A DNA stretch of 64,000 bases, taken from the NCBI RefSeq assembly GCF_029674545.1, contig NZ_CP121354.1, positions 1,116,001 through 1,180,000 of the forward strand. The letters are read 5' to 3'. This stretch comes from Mesorhizobium sp. WSM4904 (GTDB taxonomy: Bacteria; Pseudomonadota; Alphaproteobacteria; Rhizobiales; Rhizobiaceae). Under the pieces are notes generated by a model. It worked only from the letters and a program-made list of their open reading frames with translations, was not told the origin of the DNA and searched no databases. A program made the translations under genes and the position numbers. Of the stretch, positions 8,373 to 19,937 are shown piece by piece (the stretch's first letter is position 1; the number at the start of each line of letters is the position of its first letter).

Positions 8373-11300
8373 ATGGCCAGCGTAAAATCCAAGCCGAAAA
8401 AGAAAGCTGCGGCCACCGCGAAGATGGAAGACAAGCCGGCAAGGCTTGCCGACTACCTGCTTGCCCGCGCACCGGCGGAGGATGTCGCGGCCTATGACGT
8501 GGCCGACCTGGAACGCGCGGGCGAACTCGCTGCCCGAGCGGTCGCCGGCCACAAGAAGGGCGAGAGCGTCGTCGCGGTCGAGGCCGATTCGGGCGTTGCC
8601 TGCGGCGGCAGGCCGATCACGGTTATCACCGTCGTCAACGACAACATGCCGTTCCTGTTCGATTCCGTCCTCGGCGAGATCGCCGAGTCCTCCGGCGAAC
8701 CGACCCTGGTCACCCATCCCATCGTCACAGTCCGGCACGACAAGGCGGGCGTCGCGCAGGTCCTGGGCGACGCCGGCAAGGAAGATGACGACCGGCTGAG
8801 CGTCGTCCACGTCCATATCCCGCGGCTGACCGCGGAACAGGCGGCCGCTCTCACCGAGCGTCTGCGCAAGATACTCAATCAGGTCCGCGCCGCCGTCACC
8901 GACTGGAAGCGGATGCTCGCCCGCCTCGACCAGGCCATTTCCGAATTCCGTTATTCGGCCGTGCCGCTCGACAAGAAGAGCGTCGCCGAGGCGATCGCCT
9001 TTCTCGAATGGCTGCGTGACGACAATTTCACCTTTCTCGGCATGCGCGAATTCAAATATGTCGGCGGCGAGGAAAGCGGCACGCTGGAGCGCGCCGACAA
9101 GCCCGGCCTCGGCATCCTGACCGATCCCGACGTGCTGGTGCTGAGGCGAGGTACCGAGGCGGTGACGACGACGCCGGAAATCCGCGCCTTCCTGCACGGC
9201 CCTGAGCCGCTGATCGTCACCAAGGCGAATGCCAAGTCCTCCGTGCATCGCCGCATCTACCTCGATTACATCGGCGTCAAGACCTATACGGCCAAGGGGG
9301 CGCTTGCCGGCGAGCTGCGCATCGTCGGCATGTTCACCTCGACCGCGTACACGCGCTCGGTGATGAAAATCCCCTATCTGCGCTCGAAGGCCGAAACGAT
9401 CATCGCCAAATCCGGCTTCAATCCGAACGACCATTCCGGCAAGGCGCTGATCAACGTGCTGGAGAGCTATCCGCGCGATGAGTTCTTCCAGGTGCCGGTG
9501 CCGATCCTCAGAAAGCATGCCAACGCCATTCTCGGGCTGATCGAGCGGCCGCGGATCAGGGCGCTGGTGCGCGTCGACCAGTTCGATCGTTTCGTTTCGA
9601 TCCTCGTCTTCGTGCCGCGCGACCGCTATGATAGCGTCGTGCGCGAGAAGATCGGCACTTACCTCAAGACAGTGTTCGAGGGCCGGCTCTCCGCCTATTA
9701 TCCAGCCTTCCCGGAAGGCGGGCTGGCGCGCGTTCACTTCATCATCGGCCGCTCCGGCGGCAAGACGCCGAAGATCGAGCAGGCGACCATCGAGGCGGCG
9801 ATCCGCGATATCGTGCGCACCTGGGAGGACGCGCTTTCCGAAGCCGCGGAAGCGGCCGGCAGCGACCCGACACTGAAGAGCATCGCCGCTCGCTTCCCGG
9901 AAAGCTATCGCGACTCGTTCTCGGCAGCGGTGGCGCTGGCCGATGCCGGTCGTATCGCCAGGATCGGCCCCGACAATCCGATCGCCATCGACTATTACCG
10001 CCATGCCGACCAGAAGCCGCATCAGGCGGCGCTGAAAATCCATCACTATGGCAGCCCTGTCGCGCTGTCGCGTCGCGTTCCGGTGCTGGAAAACATCGGC
10101 TTCCGCGTCATCAGCGAGCGCACCTTCGAGGTCGCCGACACGGGCTCCGGCAAGGTCTTCATCCACGACATGGAGCTGGAGAACAGTTACGGCGCGCGAA
10201 TAGATCTTGCCGATGGCGGCGCGCTGTTCGAGGACGCCTTCCTGTCGGTGTGGCGTGGCGATGTCGACAATGACGGCTATAACGGCCTGGCCCAGACCGC
10301 GGGTCTGTGGTCGGGCGAGATCACCATCCTGCGCGCCTATGGCCGCTACTTGCAGCAGGCCGGCATTCCGCAGAGCCAGGATTTCATCGCCGCCGCGCTC
10401 AACCGCTATCCCGACATCGCACGCGGCCTGCATCAATTGTTCGTCGCCCGCCTCGGACCGACCGCCGAAACCGAGGGCGTGGTCGCCGCCAAGCACCTCA
10501 AGGCCAAGATCAAGGACGCGCTGGAAGAGGTGCCCAACATCGATGACGACACCATCATCCGCCGCTACCTCAACCTCATCGAGGCCTCGCTGCGCACCAA
10601 TCATTTCGTAGCCGATACGAAGGAGAAGGGGCAGTCGCTGGCGATCAAGCTGGACTCGCAGGCGGTCGACGGCCTGCCGGCGCCGCGACCGTGGCGCGAG
10701 ATCTTCGTCTACGGCTCGGAGGTCGAGGGCGTGCATCTGCGCTTCGGCCCTGTGGCGCGCGGCGGCCTGCGCTGGTCCGACCGCGCCCAGGACTACCGCA
10801 CCGAGGTGCTGGGGCTGGTCAAGGCGCAGCAGGTGAAGAACGCGGTCATCGTGCCGGTCGGCGCCAAGGGCGGCTTCTATCCGAAGAAGCTGCCGATGAG
10901 CGCCGGCCGCGACGCGATCTTCGAGGCCGGCACCTCGGCCTACAAGAATTTCATCTCCAGCCTGCTTTCGATCACCGACAATATCGGTATAGGCGGCGTC
11001 ATCCCGCCGGCCGGCGTGGTGCGGCGCGATCCTGACGATCCGTATTTCGTCGTCGCCGCCGACAAGGGCACGGCGACGTTCTCCGACACCGCCAACGCCA
11101 TTTCCGAGAAGCACGATTTCTGGCTCGACGACGCCTTCGCCAGCGGCGGCTCGGCCGGCTATGACCACAAGAAGATGGGCATCACCGCCAAGGGCGCCTG
11201 GGAGGCGGTGAAGCGGCATTTCCGCGAGATGAACCGCGACATCCAGACCACGCCCTTCACCGTCGTCGGCGTCGGCGACATGTCGGGCGACGTGTTCGGC

Positions 11301-13145
11301 AACGGCATGCTCCTGTCACCGGCCACCAAGTTGATCGCCGCCTTCGACCATCGCGACATCTTCATCGATCCCGATCCCGACATGGCGGCCTCGATGGCCG
11401 AGCGGCAGCGCATGTTCGCGCTGCCGCGTTCGTCCTGGCAGGACTACGACAAGTCGAAACTGTCGGAAGGCGGCGTCATCGTCTCGCGCAGCCAGAAGTC
11501 GATCACCCTGCCGCAGGCGGCCGCCACGGCGATCGGGCTGGGGAAGACCACGGCCACGCCGGTCGAGATCATGAACGCCATCCTCAAAGCCCCTGTCGAC
11601 CTTCTGTGGTTCGGCGGCATCGGCACCTATGTGAGGGCATCCGGCGAGACCAATGCCGATGTCGGCGACCGCGCCAACGACGCTATCCGCGTCACCGCGC
11701 TCGACGTCCGCGCCAAGGTCATCGGCGAGGGCGCCAATCTCGGCGTCACGCAACGGGCGCGCATCGAATTCGGCATGAGCGGCGGCCGCTGCAACTCCGA
11801 CGCCATCGACAATTCGGGCGGCGTCAACTGCTCCGACGTCGAGGTCAACATCAAGATCGCGCTGGCGTCGGCCATGCGCAAGGGTTCGCTGGGCCGTCCG
11901 GCGCGCAACAAGCTGCTCGCCGAGATGACAGACGAGGTCGGCGCGCTGGTGCTGTCCAACAACTATCAGCAGACGCTGGCGCTCTCGCTGGCGCGCAAGC
12001 GCGGGCTGGCCGACATCGCGCATCAGGCGCGCTTCATGACGGCACTGGAAGCGCGGGGCCTGCTCGACCGCGCCGTCGAGACGCTGCCCTCGCCGGCCGC
12101 CCTTGCCGAGCGCGAGGTACGCGGCGAACCGCTGACCAGGGCCGAGCTCGGCGTGCTGCTCGCCTATGCCAAGATAGTGCTCTTCTCCGACATCGTCGCC
12201 AGCGACGTACCGGACGATCCGCATTTCGACCGCGACCTGATGGGCTATTTCCCGGAGCGCATGGCAAAGAAATTCGCCGGCGAGATCCGCGACCACCGGC
12301 TGCGGCGCGAGATCATCGCGCGCGTCGTCGCCAACGACCTCGTCAACCGAGGTGGGCCGTCCTTCGTCAACCGGCTGCAGGAGGCGACGGGCCGCACCGC
12401 AGCCGCTGTCGTGCGCACCTTCGCGGTGGTGCGCGACGGCTTTTCGCTGCCTTCGCTCTACAAGGAGATCGACGGGCTCGACAACCAGATCGACGGCCAG
12501 ACCCAGCTCGATCTCTATCAGTCGGTCAGCCGGCTCATTTTTGTGACCAGCGGCTGGTACCTGAAGCACGATGTGGGTTCCGCGCCGCTCAGCCAGCGCA
12601 TCGCCGAACTGCAGGAGGCACGCAAGGCGCTGGAGCCGAAGCTGGTGTCGCTGTTGCCCGCCTTCTCGCGCGAGCGGATCGAGGAGCGGCGTCACGGCCT
12701 GTTCAAGGACGGCGCTCCGGAGAAACTGGCCGAGAAGCTGGCGCTCGCCGAGGTGGGCGAGCTGATCCCGGACATCGCGCTCACCGCGCGCACGGGCAAC
12801 GCCGACATCGTCAGCGCTGCCAAGGCCTTCTTCGCCGTAAGCGACGCCTTCCGCATCCCGCGCGTCGAGGAGGCCGCGCGCTCGATCGTGCCGCCGGACT
12901 ACTACGATCAGCTGGCGCTGTCGCGCGCGACCGATACGATCGGCATGGCCAGGCGCGGCATCGCGGTGGCAGCGCTCACCAGCCACGGCAAGGCACCGGA
13001 TCCGGTGGCGGCCTGGCTGGAAGCCGGCGGCGAGCGCGTGGCGCGCATCCGCGAGCGGCTGCAGGCGCTGACCGAAGGCGGCGACATCACCGTGTCGCGG
13101 CTGTCGGTGGCCTCGGGCCTGATGAGCGACCTGACTGGGATGTAG
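8373..13145 (+). CDS. gdhB: Large NAD-specific glutamate dehydrogenase, 1590 aa
   Basis: A GDH-180-class enzyme that oxidatively deaminates glutamate to 2-oxoglutarate with NAD and so links amino-acid use to the TCA cycle. A long N-terminal regulatory region with ACT-like segments (about 70-600) is followed by the catalytic core from about residue 780. The core has ARGGLRWSDRAQDYRTEVLG and KNAVIVPVGAKGGFYPKK, with the substrate-binding lysines, then VGVGDMSGDVFGNG and the NAD-binding part (VIGEGANLGVTQRAR). Length fits the family. The ATG at 8373 is preceded by GGGAGGG; upstream in-frame ATGs overlap the divergent gene's leader. It is monocistronic. Confidence 0.95.
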   Translation: MASVKSKPKKKAAATAKMEDKPARLADYLLARAPAEDVAAYDVADLERAGELAARAVAGHKKGESVVAVEADSGVACGGRPITVITVVNDNMPFLFDSVLGEIAESSGEPTLVTHPIVTVRHDKAGVAQVLGDAGKEDDDRLSVVHVHIPRLTAEQAAALTERLRKILNQVRAAVTDWKRMLARLDQAISEFRYSAVPLDKKSVAEAIAFLEWLRDDNFTFLGMREFKYVGGEESGTLERADKPGLGILTDPDVLVLRRGTEAVTTTPEIRAFLHGPEPLIVTKANAKSSVHRRIYLDYIGVKTYTAKGALAGELRIVGMFTSTAYTRSVMKIPYLRSKAETIIAKSGFNPNDHSGKALINVLESYPRDEFFQVPVPILRKHANAILGLIERPRIRALVRVDQFDRFVSILVFVPRDRYDSVVREKIGTYLKTVFEGRLSAYYPAFPEGGLARVHFIIGRSGGKTPKIEQATIEAAIRDIVRTWEDALSEAAEAAGSDPTLKSIAARFPESYRDSFSAAVALADAGRIARIGPDNPIAIDYYRHADQKPHQAALKIHHYGSPVALSRRVPVLENIGFRVISERTFEVADTGSGKVFIHDMELENSYGARIDLADGGALFEDAFLSVWRGDVDNDGYNGLAQTAGLWSGEITILRAYGRYLQQAGIPQSQDFIAAALNRYPDIARGLHQLFVARLGPTAETEGVVAAKHLKAKIKDALEEVPNIDDDTIIRRYLNLIEASLRTNHFVADTKEKGQSLAIKLDSQAVDGLPAPRPWREIFVYGSEVEGVHLRFGPVARGGLRWSDRAQDYRTEVLGLVKAQQVKNAVIVPVGAKGGFYPKKLPMSAGRDAIFEAGTSAYKNFISSLLSITDNIGIGGVIPPAGVVRRDPDDPYFVVAADKGTATFSDTANAISEKHDFWLDDAFASGGSAGYDHKKMGITAKGAWEAVKRHFREMNRDIQTTPFTVVGVGDMSGDVFGNGMLLSPATKLIAAFDHRDIFIDPDPDMAASMAERQRMFALPRSSWQDYDKSKLSEGGVIVSRSQKSITLPQAAATAIGLGKTTATPVEIMNAILKAPVDLLWFGGIGTYVRASGETNADVGDRANDAIRVTALDVRAKVIGEGANLGVTQRARIEFGMSGGRCNSDAIDNSGGVNCSDVEVNIKIALASAMRKGSLGRPARNKLLAEMTDEVGALVLSNNYQQTLALSLARKRGLADIAHQARFMTALEARGLLDRAVETLPSPAALAEREVRGEPLTRAELGVLLAYAKIVLFSDIVASDVPDDPHFDRDLMGYFPERMAKKFAGEIRDHRLRREIIARVVANDLVNRGGPSFVNRLQEATGRTAAAVVRTFAVVRDGFSLPSLYKEIDGLDNQIDGQTQLDLYQSVSRLIFVTSGWYLKHDVGSAPLSQRIAELQEARKALEPKLVSLLPAFSRERIEERRHGLFKDGAPEKLAEKLALAEVGELIPDIALTARTGNADIVSAAKAFFAVSDAFRIPRVEEAARSIVPPDYYDQLALSRATDTIGMARRGIAVAALTSHGKAPDPVAAWLEAGGERVARIRERLQALTEGGDITVSRLSVASGLMSDLTGM

Positions 13146-13169
13146 GCTTCGTTGGCAAAAGCCGGCGCC

Positions 13170-13340
13170 GCCCCTCATCCGCCTGCCGCCACCTTCTCCC
13201 CGTATAGGACGGGGAGAAGGGAGCATGCCGCCACGCCGCGCCCTTTCTGCGACGTCTGCGATTGGCGAAATCATCGATGAGAGCGTCTTTCTCCCCGTCA
13301 CTATACGGGGAAAAATGCCCGGCAGGGCAATGAGGGGTGG
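13170..13340. repeat. 171-bp composite palindromic element, copy 2
   Basis: Starts GCCCCTCATCCGCCTGCCGC and ends with the inverted ATGAGGGGTGGC box. Inner CTTCTCCCCGTATAGGACGG and CCGTCACTATACGGGG hairpins flank a core with GATTGGCGAAATCAT and GATGAGAGCGTC, matching the element at 6931-7101. It lies 24 bp after the glutamate dehydrogenase stop and probably forms its 3' end. Confidence 0.75.
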
Positions 13341-13419
13341 CACTGAGTTGTTCGTTTGCAAGGAAACGGGAAACGTGCAGACATGGCGCGCGGGCGGAGC
13401 GGATGATGCCGGAGGGGAC

Positions 13420-14796
13420 ATGGCCGAAGTAGCAGTGCAGCGGGCGACGGGGCGCGGCATCTGGGGCTGGATGTTCTTCGACTGGGCGGCGCAGCCGTTC
13501 TTCACCGTCGTCACCACCTTCATCTTCGGGCCTTATTTCGTCTCGCGCATGGCGAGCGACCCGACCACCGGGCAGGCGGGCTGGGGCTACGGCATCGCCG
13601 CCGCTGGACTGGTCATCGCCGTGCTTTCGCCCGTGCTCGGCTCGATCGCCGACCAGACCGGGCCGCGCAAGCCATGGATCGCCTTCTTCGCGGCGATCAA
13701 GATCACCAGCCTCACGCTTTTGTGGTTCGCGGCGCCCGGCTCCAGCCTGTTCCTGATCGTGCTGCTCTTCTCGCTCGCCTCGGTGGCGGCGGAATTCTCG
13801 ACCGTCTTCAACGATTCGATGATGCCTCGCCTGGTGCCGAAGGCAGAGATCGGCAAGATCTCCAACATCGCCTGGGGGCTCGGCTATCTCGGCGGCATGG
13901 TGGCGCTGATCTTCGTCGTGCTGTTCCTGGCCGGCAATCTGGAAACCGGCAAGACGATCATCGGCCTCGATCCGCTGTTCGGGCTCGATCCGAAGCTGGG
14001 AGAAGACGCGCGCTTCACCGGACCGATGTCGGCCGGCTGGTATTTCCTGTTCATCCTGCCGATGTTCTTCTTCACGCCGGACGCCACCAAAGGACTTTCG
14101 ATCGGCCCCGCGGTGCGCGAGGGCCTGTCGGAATTGAAGTCCACGCTTTTCGAAGTGCGCAAGCGCGCCGGCATTTTCCGCTTCCTCGTCGCGCGCATGA
14201 TCTATCAGGACGGCGTCAACGCGCTGCTGGCGCTCGGCGGCACCTTTGCTGCCGGCATGTTCAACTGGTCGATCACCGAGATCGGCATGTTCGGCATCAT
14301 CCTCAACATCGTCGCCATCTTCGGCTGCTGGATCGCCGCGCGCCTCGACACCGCGCTCGGCTCCAAGGCGGTGGTGATCATCGCGCTGGTCCTGCTTCTG
14401 CTCGCGACGGTCGGCGTCGTCTCGACCGGGCCGGGTTTCACGCTGCTCGGCCTGATACAATTGCCCGCCACCGATTCCGGCGGCCTGTTCGGCACCGCGG
14501 CCGAGAAGGCCTACATCCTCTATGGGCTGCTGATCGGCCTCGCCTTCGGGCCGGTTCAGGCTTCGTCGCGCTCCTACATGGCGCGCAGTGTCACGGCGGC
14601 CGAGTCCGGCCGCTATTTCGGCATCTACGCACTTGCCGGGCGGGCAACCAGCTTCCTGGCGCCGTTCCTGGTCTCGACGATCACGCTCGCCAGCGGCTCG
14701 GCGCGGCTCGGCATGGCGGTGATCGCGCTGTTCCTCGGCCTCGGCATGGCGATCCTGGTCAGGACGCCGTACCCGGCGGACAAGCCGGTGGAGTAG
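13420..14796 (+). CDS. MFS transporter, UMF1/Atg22-like, 458 aa
   Basis: An inner-membrane protein of the UMF1 (vacuole effluxer Atg22-like) branch of the major facilitator superfamily. Features include [20 protein letters not shown] near the N-terminus, the [11 protein letters not shown] loop, the [20 protein letters not shown] segment and [20 protein letters not shown] near the C-terminus, all usual for this group, and about 12 hydrophobic helices. Yeast Atg22 exports amino acids from the vacuole; bacterial substrates are unknown. The start at 13420 has GGAGGGG upstream. An earlier in-frame ATG would translate through the repeat and is rejected. Confidence 0.85.
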   Translation: MAEVAVQRATGRGIWGWMFFDWAAQPFFTVVTTFIFGPYFVSRMASDPTTGQAGWGYGIAAAGLVIAVLSPVLGSIADQTGPRKPWIAFFAAIKITSLTLLWFAAPGSSLFLIVLLFSLASVAAEFSTVFNDSMMPRLVPKAEIGKISNIAWGLGYLGGMVALIFVVLFLAGNLETGKTIIGLDPLFGLDPKLGEDARFTGPMSAGWYFLFILPMFFFTPDATKGLSIGPAVREGLSELKSTLFEVRKRAGIFRFLVARMIYQDGVNALLALGGTFAAGMFNWSITEIGMFGIILNIVAIFGCWIAARLDTALGSKAVVIIALVLLLLATVGVVSTGPGFTLLGLIQLPATDSGGLFGTAAEKAYILYGLLIGLAFGPVQASSRSYMARSVTAAESGRYFGIYALAGRATSFLAPFLVSTITLASGSARLGMAVIALFLGLGMAILVRTPYPADKPVE

Positions 14797-14804
14797 CGCC
14801 TTTC

Positions 14805-14964
14805 CCTTCTCCCCTTGTGGGAGAAGGTGGATCGGCGCGCAGCGCCGAGACGGATGAGGGGTGTTCCAGCTTGGCAATGTGCATGAAATTGCCGCCGCCT
14901 CACTCCGTCCAACACCCCTCATCCGGCCGCTTCGCGGCCACCTTCTCCCACAAGGGGAGAAGGA
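14805..14964. repeat. Paired inverted intergenic repeats (RIME-like), second locus
   Basis: Same unit type as at 1462-1649: CCTTCTCCCCTTGTGGGAGA, then a GCGC-rich stem and GGATGAGGGGTGTT, followed after ~35 bp by the inverted copy. It fills the gap between the convergent MFS and purH genes and could act as a two-way terminator. Confidence 0.75.
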
Positions 14965-14971
14965 GAAGTGC

Positions 14972-16588
14972 TCAATGCCTGAAATGCCTGACTCCGGTGA
15001 ACACCATGGCGATGCCGTGCTCGTCGGCGGCGGCGATCACGTCGTCGTCGCGCATCGAGCCGCCGGGCTGGATCACGGCCGTGGCGCCGGCCTCGATCGC
15101 CGACAGCAGGCCGTCGGCGAAGGGGAAGAAGGCATCGGAAGCCACCACCGAGCCCTTGGTCAGCGGCTCGGCCATGCCAGCCGCCTGCGCCGCGTCGAGC
15201 GCCTTGCGGGCAGCGATGCGCGAGGAATCGACGCGGCTCATCTGGCCGGCGCCGATGCCGACGGTGGCGCCGTCCTTCGCATAGACGATGGCGTTCGACT
15301 TGACGTGCTTGGCGACGCGGAATGCGAATTTGAGGTCGGCCAGCTCGGCCGGCGTCGGGGCGCGTTTCGTCACCACCTTCAGCTCGAGGTCGTCGACCAC
15401 CGCATTGTCGCGGCTCTGCACCAGGAGACCGCCGGCGACGGATTTCACCGTGGTGCCGACGGCACGTGGATCGGGGAGCCCACCGGTGACCAGAAGGCGC
15501 AAATTCTTCTTCGCCGCGACGATTGCGGCCGCCTCGTCGGTCGCGTTGGGGGCGATGATCACCTCGGTGAAGGTTTTGACAATCTCCTCGGCCGCCTCGG
15601 CGTCGAGGATGCGGTTCATGGCGACGATGCCGCCGAAGGCCGAGACCGGGTCGCAGGCCAGTGCCTTAGCGTAGGCAGCCTTCAGGGTTTCACCTTCGGC
15701 GACGCCGCAGGGATTGGCATGCTTGATGATGGCGATCGCCGCCGAGCGGACCGGATCGAATTCGCCGACCAGCTCGAAGGCGGCGTCGGTGTCGTTGATG
15801 TTGTTGTAAGAGAGCTGCTTGCCCTGCAACTGCCTGGCCGTCGCCACGCCCGGCCGCTTGTCGCCCGAGAGGTAGAAGCCGGCGCTCTGATGCGGGTTCT
15901 CGCCATAGCGCATCACCTGGTCGAGACGGCCGCCGAAGGCGCGCCAGGTCGGATGCTCGATCTCGAGCGCTTCGGCGAACCAGCCGGAGATCGCCGCGTC
16001 ATAGGTCGCGGTGCGGGCAAACGCCTTGGCCGCCAGCTTCTTGCGGAAATCGAGCGACAGCGAGCCGAGGTTCATCTCCAGCGCGTTGAGCACCGCCGCG
16101 TAGTCCTCCGGGTCGGTGACGATGGCGACATAGGCATGGTTCTTGGCCGAGGCGCGGATCATCGCCGGGCCGCCGATGTCGATGTTCTCGACGATCGAGG
16201 CGTAGCCGGCGCCGGAACGGCGGACTTCCTCGAACGGGTAGAGGTTGGAGACGACGAGGTCGATCGGCTGGATGTGGTGATCGTGCATTGCCTTCGCGTG
16301 CTCGGGATCGTCGCGGACACCGAGCAGCGCGCCATGCACCGACGGATGCAAAGTCTTGACGCGACCATCCATGATCTCGGGAAAGCCGGTCAGCTCCGAA
16401 ACGTCGCGGACTGCAAGGCCGGCCCCTGCGATCTCCTTCGCCGTGCCGCCGGTGGAGACTAGCTCGACGCCGGCTGCGGCCAACGCCTTGGCAAAGTCGA
16501 CCAGACCCGTCTTGTCGAAGACGGAAAGCAGCGCGCGGCGAACCGGGACGAGGTCGGGTGCCGGAATGTTCTTGGCGGGGACGGCCAT
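14972..16588 (-). CDS. purH: Bifunctional AICAR formyltransferase / IMP cyclohydrolase, 538 aa
   Basis: Catalyses the last two steps of IMP synthesis in purine biosynthesis. The N-terminal MGS-like IMP cyclohydrolase domain shows [20 protein letters not shown] and [15 protein letters not shown]. The C-terminal AICAR transformylase domain has [28 protein letters not shown] and [13 protein letters not shown], and ends with the conserved GVRHFRH. The start at 16588 ([12 protein letters not shown]) gives the family length; an earlier in-frame ATG would add 23 residues. The heparinase-like gene and rsmB lie upstream on the same strand, a gene order seen across Rhizobiales. Confidence 0.97.
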   Translation of the reverse strand: MAVPAKNIPAPDLVPVRRALLSVFDKTGLVDFAKALAAAGVELVSTGGTAKEIAGAGLAVRDVSELTGFPEIMDGRVKTLHPSVHGALLGVRDDPEHAKAMHDHHIQPIDLVVSNLYPFEEVRRSGAGYASIVENIDIGGPAMIRASAKNHAYVAIVTDPEDYAAVLNALEMNLGSLSLDFRKKLAAKAFARTATYDAAISGWFAEALEIEHPTWRAFGGRLDQVMRYGENPHQSAGFYLSGDKRPGVATARQLQGKQLSYNNINDTDAAFELVGEFDPVRSAAIAIIKHANPCGVAEGETLKAAYAKALACDPVSAFGGIVAMNRILDAEAAEEIVKTFTEVIIAPNATDEAAAIVAAKKNLRLLVTGGLPDPRAVGTTVKSVAGGLLVQSRDNAVVDDLELKVVTKRAPTPAELADLKFAFRVAKHVKSNAIVYAKDGATVGIGAGQMSRVDSSRIAARKALDAAQAAGMAEPLTKGSVVASDAFFPFADGLLSAIEAGATAVIQPGGSMRDDDVIAAADEHGIAMVFTGVRHFRH

Positions 16589-16685
16589 GGGCTTGCGGCC
16601 TTTCGAGGCTGGTTGGAGAGCGTTCGCGGGCCGTAGCATATGAGGCCCGGAAATCAAGCTTGCAGCCTGATTTGTCCGGAGACGC

Positions 16686-18410
16686 TCAGTTGTTCTCGGG
16701 ATAGCCGGCGATGACGGTGCGCGTCAGCTGCCAGTGCACTTCGGCGATCTCCGAGGCCTTGAAGGCAAGCACGATCTGGCGGGTACGGCGCGGTCCGCCA
16801 AGTCCGGCGAAATAGATCGATTCCTCGATCTCGGGCACCACTTCCGCGCAGGTGAAGACCCAGGTGTCGCCCTGGGAGGCCGCCAGGGTCAGGCGGTCCT
16901 GCTCGTCCTGCAGCAGGTTGATGTCGGGATGGATGTGGAAGCGCACGGTCACGAAGTCGCGGCCATTGTTGCGGATCGCCGAGCCGCCTGGGCGCAGGAA
17001 GCGGTCACGGCCGGTGAGCACATTGCCGTTCTCCGCCAGCTTCAGCTCACGCTCGTGCAGGAAGCCGAAGCGCGCGGCATAGCCGTCGTGGCGGGCGACG
17101 AAGCCGTGCACGCCCTTCTGGTCGATGCGCTTGCAGGGCACGTGCTGCGGGCCGCCGATCAGCGGCGAGCCGAGCAGGTCGCTGACGCGCAGCGAATGGC
17201 TGAAGCGCGCCGAGGACGTATCGTTGACGGTGGCGGTCGAATGCGCGGCGGTGGCGCGGGCGAGCGGCCGGAATTCGGCGGCGCCGTAAGTGTCGATGCC
17301 GGCGTTGACGATGAAGTGCTGGCGTCCGGAAGAAAGCTCGAAGGCGAGGCAGCCGGCATGGGCGGCGTTGGAGACGTCGATCGGCGGCGGCAGGCCGGTA
17401 TCGGCGATCACCGTCACGCCGCCCATCGACAGGCGCTCGTAGCCGGAATGCGGCGCGTGCAGCAGCGGCGCGCCGACCGTGTCGTCGTGGCGCAGGATGG
17501 TGGCGATGCGGTCGTGGATCGTGGCGCCCATGCCGTTGAAGCGAGCGAGGCTGCCGTCCTGGTGGCGGAAGAAGCGCAGCGCCGGCAGCATGCGGTCGAT
17601 GGCGTTGATCAAGGCGGATGGCGGCGCCTCGGCCTGGTTGGCATAGGTCTGGCGCAGCGGCAAAAGGTCGGCGAGCAATTCCAACACCGTCATCGGATTG
17701 CGCGAGATATGGCCGCCGTCAGGCAGGATCTGACGGTCGAGCTCCTCGGCGAGATTGCGCGTGGCGCTGCGCAGCGCCGATGCCGGCGCGGGCAGCGACA
17801 GGGCGGCGAAGGCAAGCGCGATGCGGGCGCGCAGCCTGTCCTTGCCGTCCGGCATCTCGCGCGCCATCGATCGCAGATAGCGGATCTGCATGGCGAGCGA
17901 CTTGAGGAAGGCGCGGTAAAAAGGGAATTCGGCCCCCTGCAGCACGACCGAGGAATGCTGCAGCCAGGCGATCACCCGCTTGGCCGTCGTGCCCGGCTCC
18001 CAGGCGACGCCGGATATCTGGTTGCCGTGCAGGGCGATCCAGTCCGAAACAAGGGCGCGAGCGTTGGCGGCGGCGAGCTCGGTACCGGCGACGCGCATGT
18101 GGCGCAGCCAGCGGAAGCCGTGCAGCGACTTTTGCCAGCCGCGGTTGGGCACGTTGATCTGGAAGGGCGATTTGCCGCCGCTCTCGACCATGTGGCCGGA
18201 CAGCGGATAGCGGCCATAGTAGATTTCGAGCGCGATCTGCGGATCGGCGAGCCTCAGATCCGGCGGCGCGATGAGGACGCGCTCGGGCGTGCGGCCGGAA
18301 TAGCGCCAGCGATAGATGGGACCGGCGCGCAGGCGCCGGCGCGTCTTGCGCCAGAACTCCCTCGCGACAAGCGTCCACAGACGCGTCGTGCTGCCGGCAG
18401 CAAGTGCCAA
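16686..18410 (-). CDS. Heparinase II/III family protein, 574 aa
   Basis: The N-terminal half is an all-helical toroid domain with GFRWLRHMR and [20 protein letters not shown]. The C-terminal half is a beta-sandwich with [40 protein letters not shown] and [14 protein letters not shown], matching the heparinase II/III C-terminal domain. The His, Tyr and Asn residues there are those such lyases use. The substrate is probably a uronate-containing polysaccharide, but no signal peptide is obvious, so location is uncertain. Translation appears to start at TTG (18410) with AGGAGGGG 3-4 nt upstream. It is commonly found between rsmB and purH in this order. Confidence 0.85.
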   Translation of the reverse strand: MALAAGSTTRLWTLVAREFWRKTRRRLRAGPIYRWRYSGRTPERVLIAPPDLRLADPQIALEIYYGRYPLSGHMVESGGKSPFQINVPNRGWQKSLHGFRWLRHMRVAGTELAAANARALVSDWIALHGNQISGVAWEPGTTAKRVIAWLQHSSVVLQGAEFPFYRAFLKSLAMQIRYLRSMAREMPDGKDRLRARIALAFAALSLPAPASALRSATRNLAEELDRQILPDGGHISRNPMTVLELLADLLPLRQTYANQAEAPPSALINAIDRMLPALRFFRHQDGSLARFNGMGATIHDRIATILRHDDTVGAPLLHAPHSGYERLSMGGVTVIADTGLPPPIDVSNAAHAGCLAFELSSGRQHFIVNAGIDTYGAAEFRPLARATAAHSTATVNDTSSARFSHSLRVSDLLGSPLIGGPQHVPCKRIDQKGVHGFVARHDGYAARFGFLHERELKLAENGNVLTGRDRFLRPGGSAIRNNGRDFVTVRFHIHPDINLLQDEQDRLTLAASQGDTWVFTCAEVVPEIEESIYFAGLGGPRRTRQIVLAFKASEIAEVHWQLTRTVIAGYPENN

Positions 18411-18557
18411 AACCCCTCCTGATTGTCCGCTACCCCAAGCACAAGCTTATATGATTCAAGAACTTATGCGAAGGCGGATTTCACCGGAGTGAAGCACTTC
18501 ACGCGATGTCGCCAGGGTCGTCGCTAAAAAAGTCGGCAAGTTTTATATAATAACGTC

Positions 18558-19937
18558 CTAAATCGTCCGTCTCATCCGGGCGGCAAAGAAGCCGTCCAGG
18601 CCGGAAACGCCCGGTGAATTCAGCACCAGGTCGGCCGGCGTCGTGCGCAGCGTGCCGTCGGGCGTCAGGAACGGGTCGAGGCCGGCGAATTCGCCCGGTT
18701 GGATCGGATCGGCGGCCACGCCGGAAGTCTCGGCAAGGAAGGCGCGGTACAGCTCCTCACCCTCGATCGGGTCGAGCGAGCAGTTGGAAAAGACGATCCG
18801 TCCGCCGGGTTTGACGAAACTGACGGCGTGAGCGAGGAGCTTCTTTTGGAGCGCGGCGAGTTTCTCGACATCGGCCATGGTCTTCGTCCACGGCACGTCG
18901 GGGTGACGGCGCACGGTTCCCGTCGACGAGCAGGGGGCGTCGAGCAGCACGGCGTCGAACAGCTCCGCCGGCCGGTAGTCGAGCAGATCGGTCTGCAGCA
19001 GCTCCGCCGACAGGCCGAGGCGCTCGAGATTCTGCTTGAGCCGCGCCAGCCGGTTCCTCGAGGTGTCGACGGCGGTGACGCTCGCGCCGGCAAGGATGAG
19101 CTGCGCCGTCTTGCCGCCGGGCGCGGCGCAAAGATCGGCAACGCGCTGCCCTTCGATGTCGCCGAACAGGCGCGCGGGCAGGGCTGCCGCCGCATCCTGC
19201 ACCCACCAGGCGCCCTCGGCGAAGCCGGGCAGTTCGGTCACGCCGGCCTGCAGCTTATCGACCCGCACCGTGCCGATCGGCAGCACGATACCGCCCAGCT
19301 TCTCTGCCCAGGCCGCCGGGTCTGACTTGACCGTGAAGTCGACCGGCGCCTCATGGCGATGCGCGGTAAGGACGGCACGCGCCTTGTCGGCGCCGTAGGC
19401 GGAGGTCAGCCGGTCCGCGAACCACTGCGGCGCCTCGCTCGTCGCGGCAAGCGCCGTCGCAAGCTCGGCATCCTTGGCGCGCGCAAGCGATCGCAGCACG
19501 CCGTTGACGAGGCCGGAGAAACGCAGCGTGCGCGGATCGGACTTGGCATGTGTCACGGCAAGGTCGACGGCGGCGCTGTCGGGAATGTCGAGGAACAGGA
19601 TCTGCGCGGCGGCGACGTGCAGGATGTGCGAGAGCGCGGTTGCGTTGGCAGGCAGCGGCCTCTCCAGACGCTTGGCCAGCAGCCCGGCAATGGTCATGCG
19701 GTGGCGCAGCGCCGTGACCAGGATGGCGCGCACCAATGCGCGGTCGCGTTGGTCGAGCGCCCTGTATTGCGGGTGTCCGTGCTCGTTGTCGGTCAGGCCG
19801 TCGAGCGGCGTACGGGCATCGATGACGGCGGCAAGCAGGCGCGCGGCGGCCTTGCGCGCGGCAAGGCCGGTAATCGCCTCGCCCGCATTGCCGTCACGTC
19901 TGCCCGGGATTTGCGGTCGGCGTTTTGCTCCGCTCAC
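18558..19937 (-). CDS. rsmB: 16S rRNA (cytosine-C5)-methyltransferase RsmB-like, 459 aa
   Basis: A SAM-dependent RNA m5C methyltransferase. The N-terminal NusB-like helical domain includes [20 protein letters not shown] and [14 protein letters not shown]. The C-terminal Rossmann domain has [15 protein letters not shown] (SAM binding), [16 protein letters not shown] (catalytic PC motif) and [10 protein letters not shown] with the second Cys. The chosen GTG start (19937) overlaps the htpX stop as GTGA, suggesting translational coupling; an ATG 18 codons upstream inside htpX is the alternative. Close relatives are annotated RsmB or a RsmB/NOP family protein. Confidence 0.9.
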   Translation of the reverse strand: MSGAKRRPQIPGRRDGNAGEAITGLAARKAAARLLAAVIDARTPLDGLTDNEHGHPQYRALDQRDRALVRAILVTALRHRMTIAGLLAKRLERPLPANATALSHILHVAAAQILFLDIPDSAAVDLAVTHAKSDPRTLRFSGLVNGVLRSLARAKDAELATALAATSEAPQWFADRLTSAYGADKARAVLTAHRHEAPVDFTVKSDPAAWAEKLGGIVLPIGTVRVDKLQAGVTELPGFAEGAWWVQDAAAALPARLFGDIEGQRVADLCAAPGGKTAQLILAGASVTAVDTSRNRLARLKQNLERLGLSAELLQTDLLDYRPAELFDAVLLDAPCSSTGTVRRHPDVPWTKTMADVEKLAALQKKLLAHAVSFVKPGGRIVFSNCSLDPIEGEELYRAFLAETSGVAADPIQPGEFAGLDPFLTPDGTLRTTPADLVLNSPGVSGLDGFFAARMRRTI

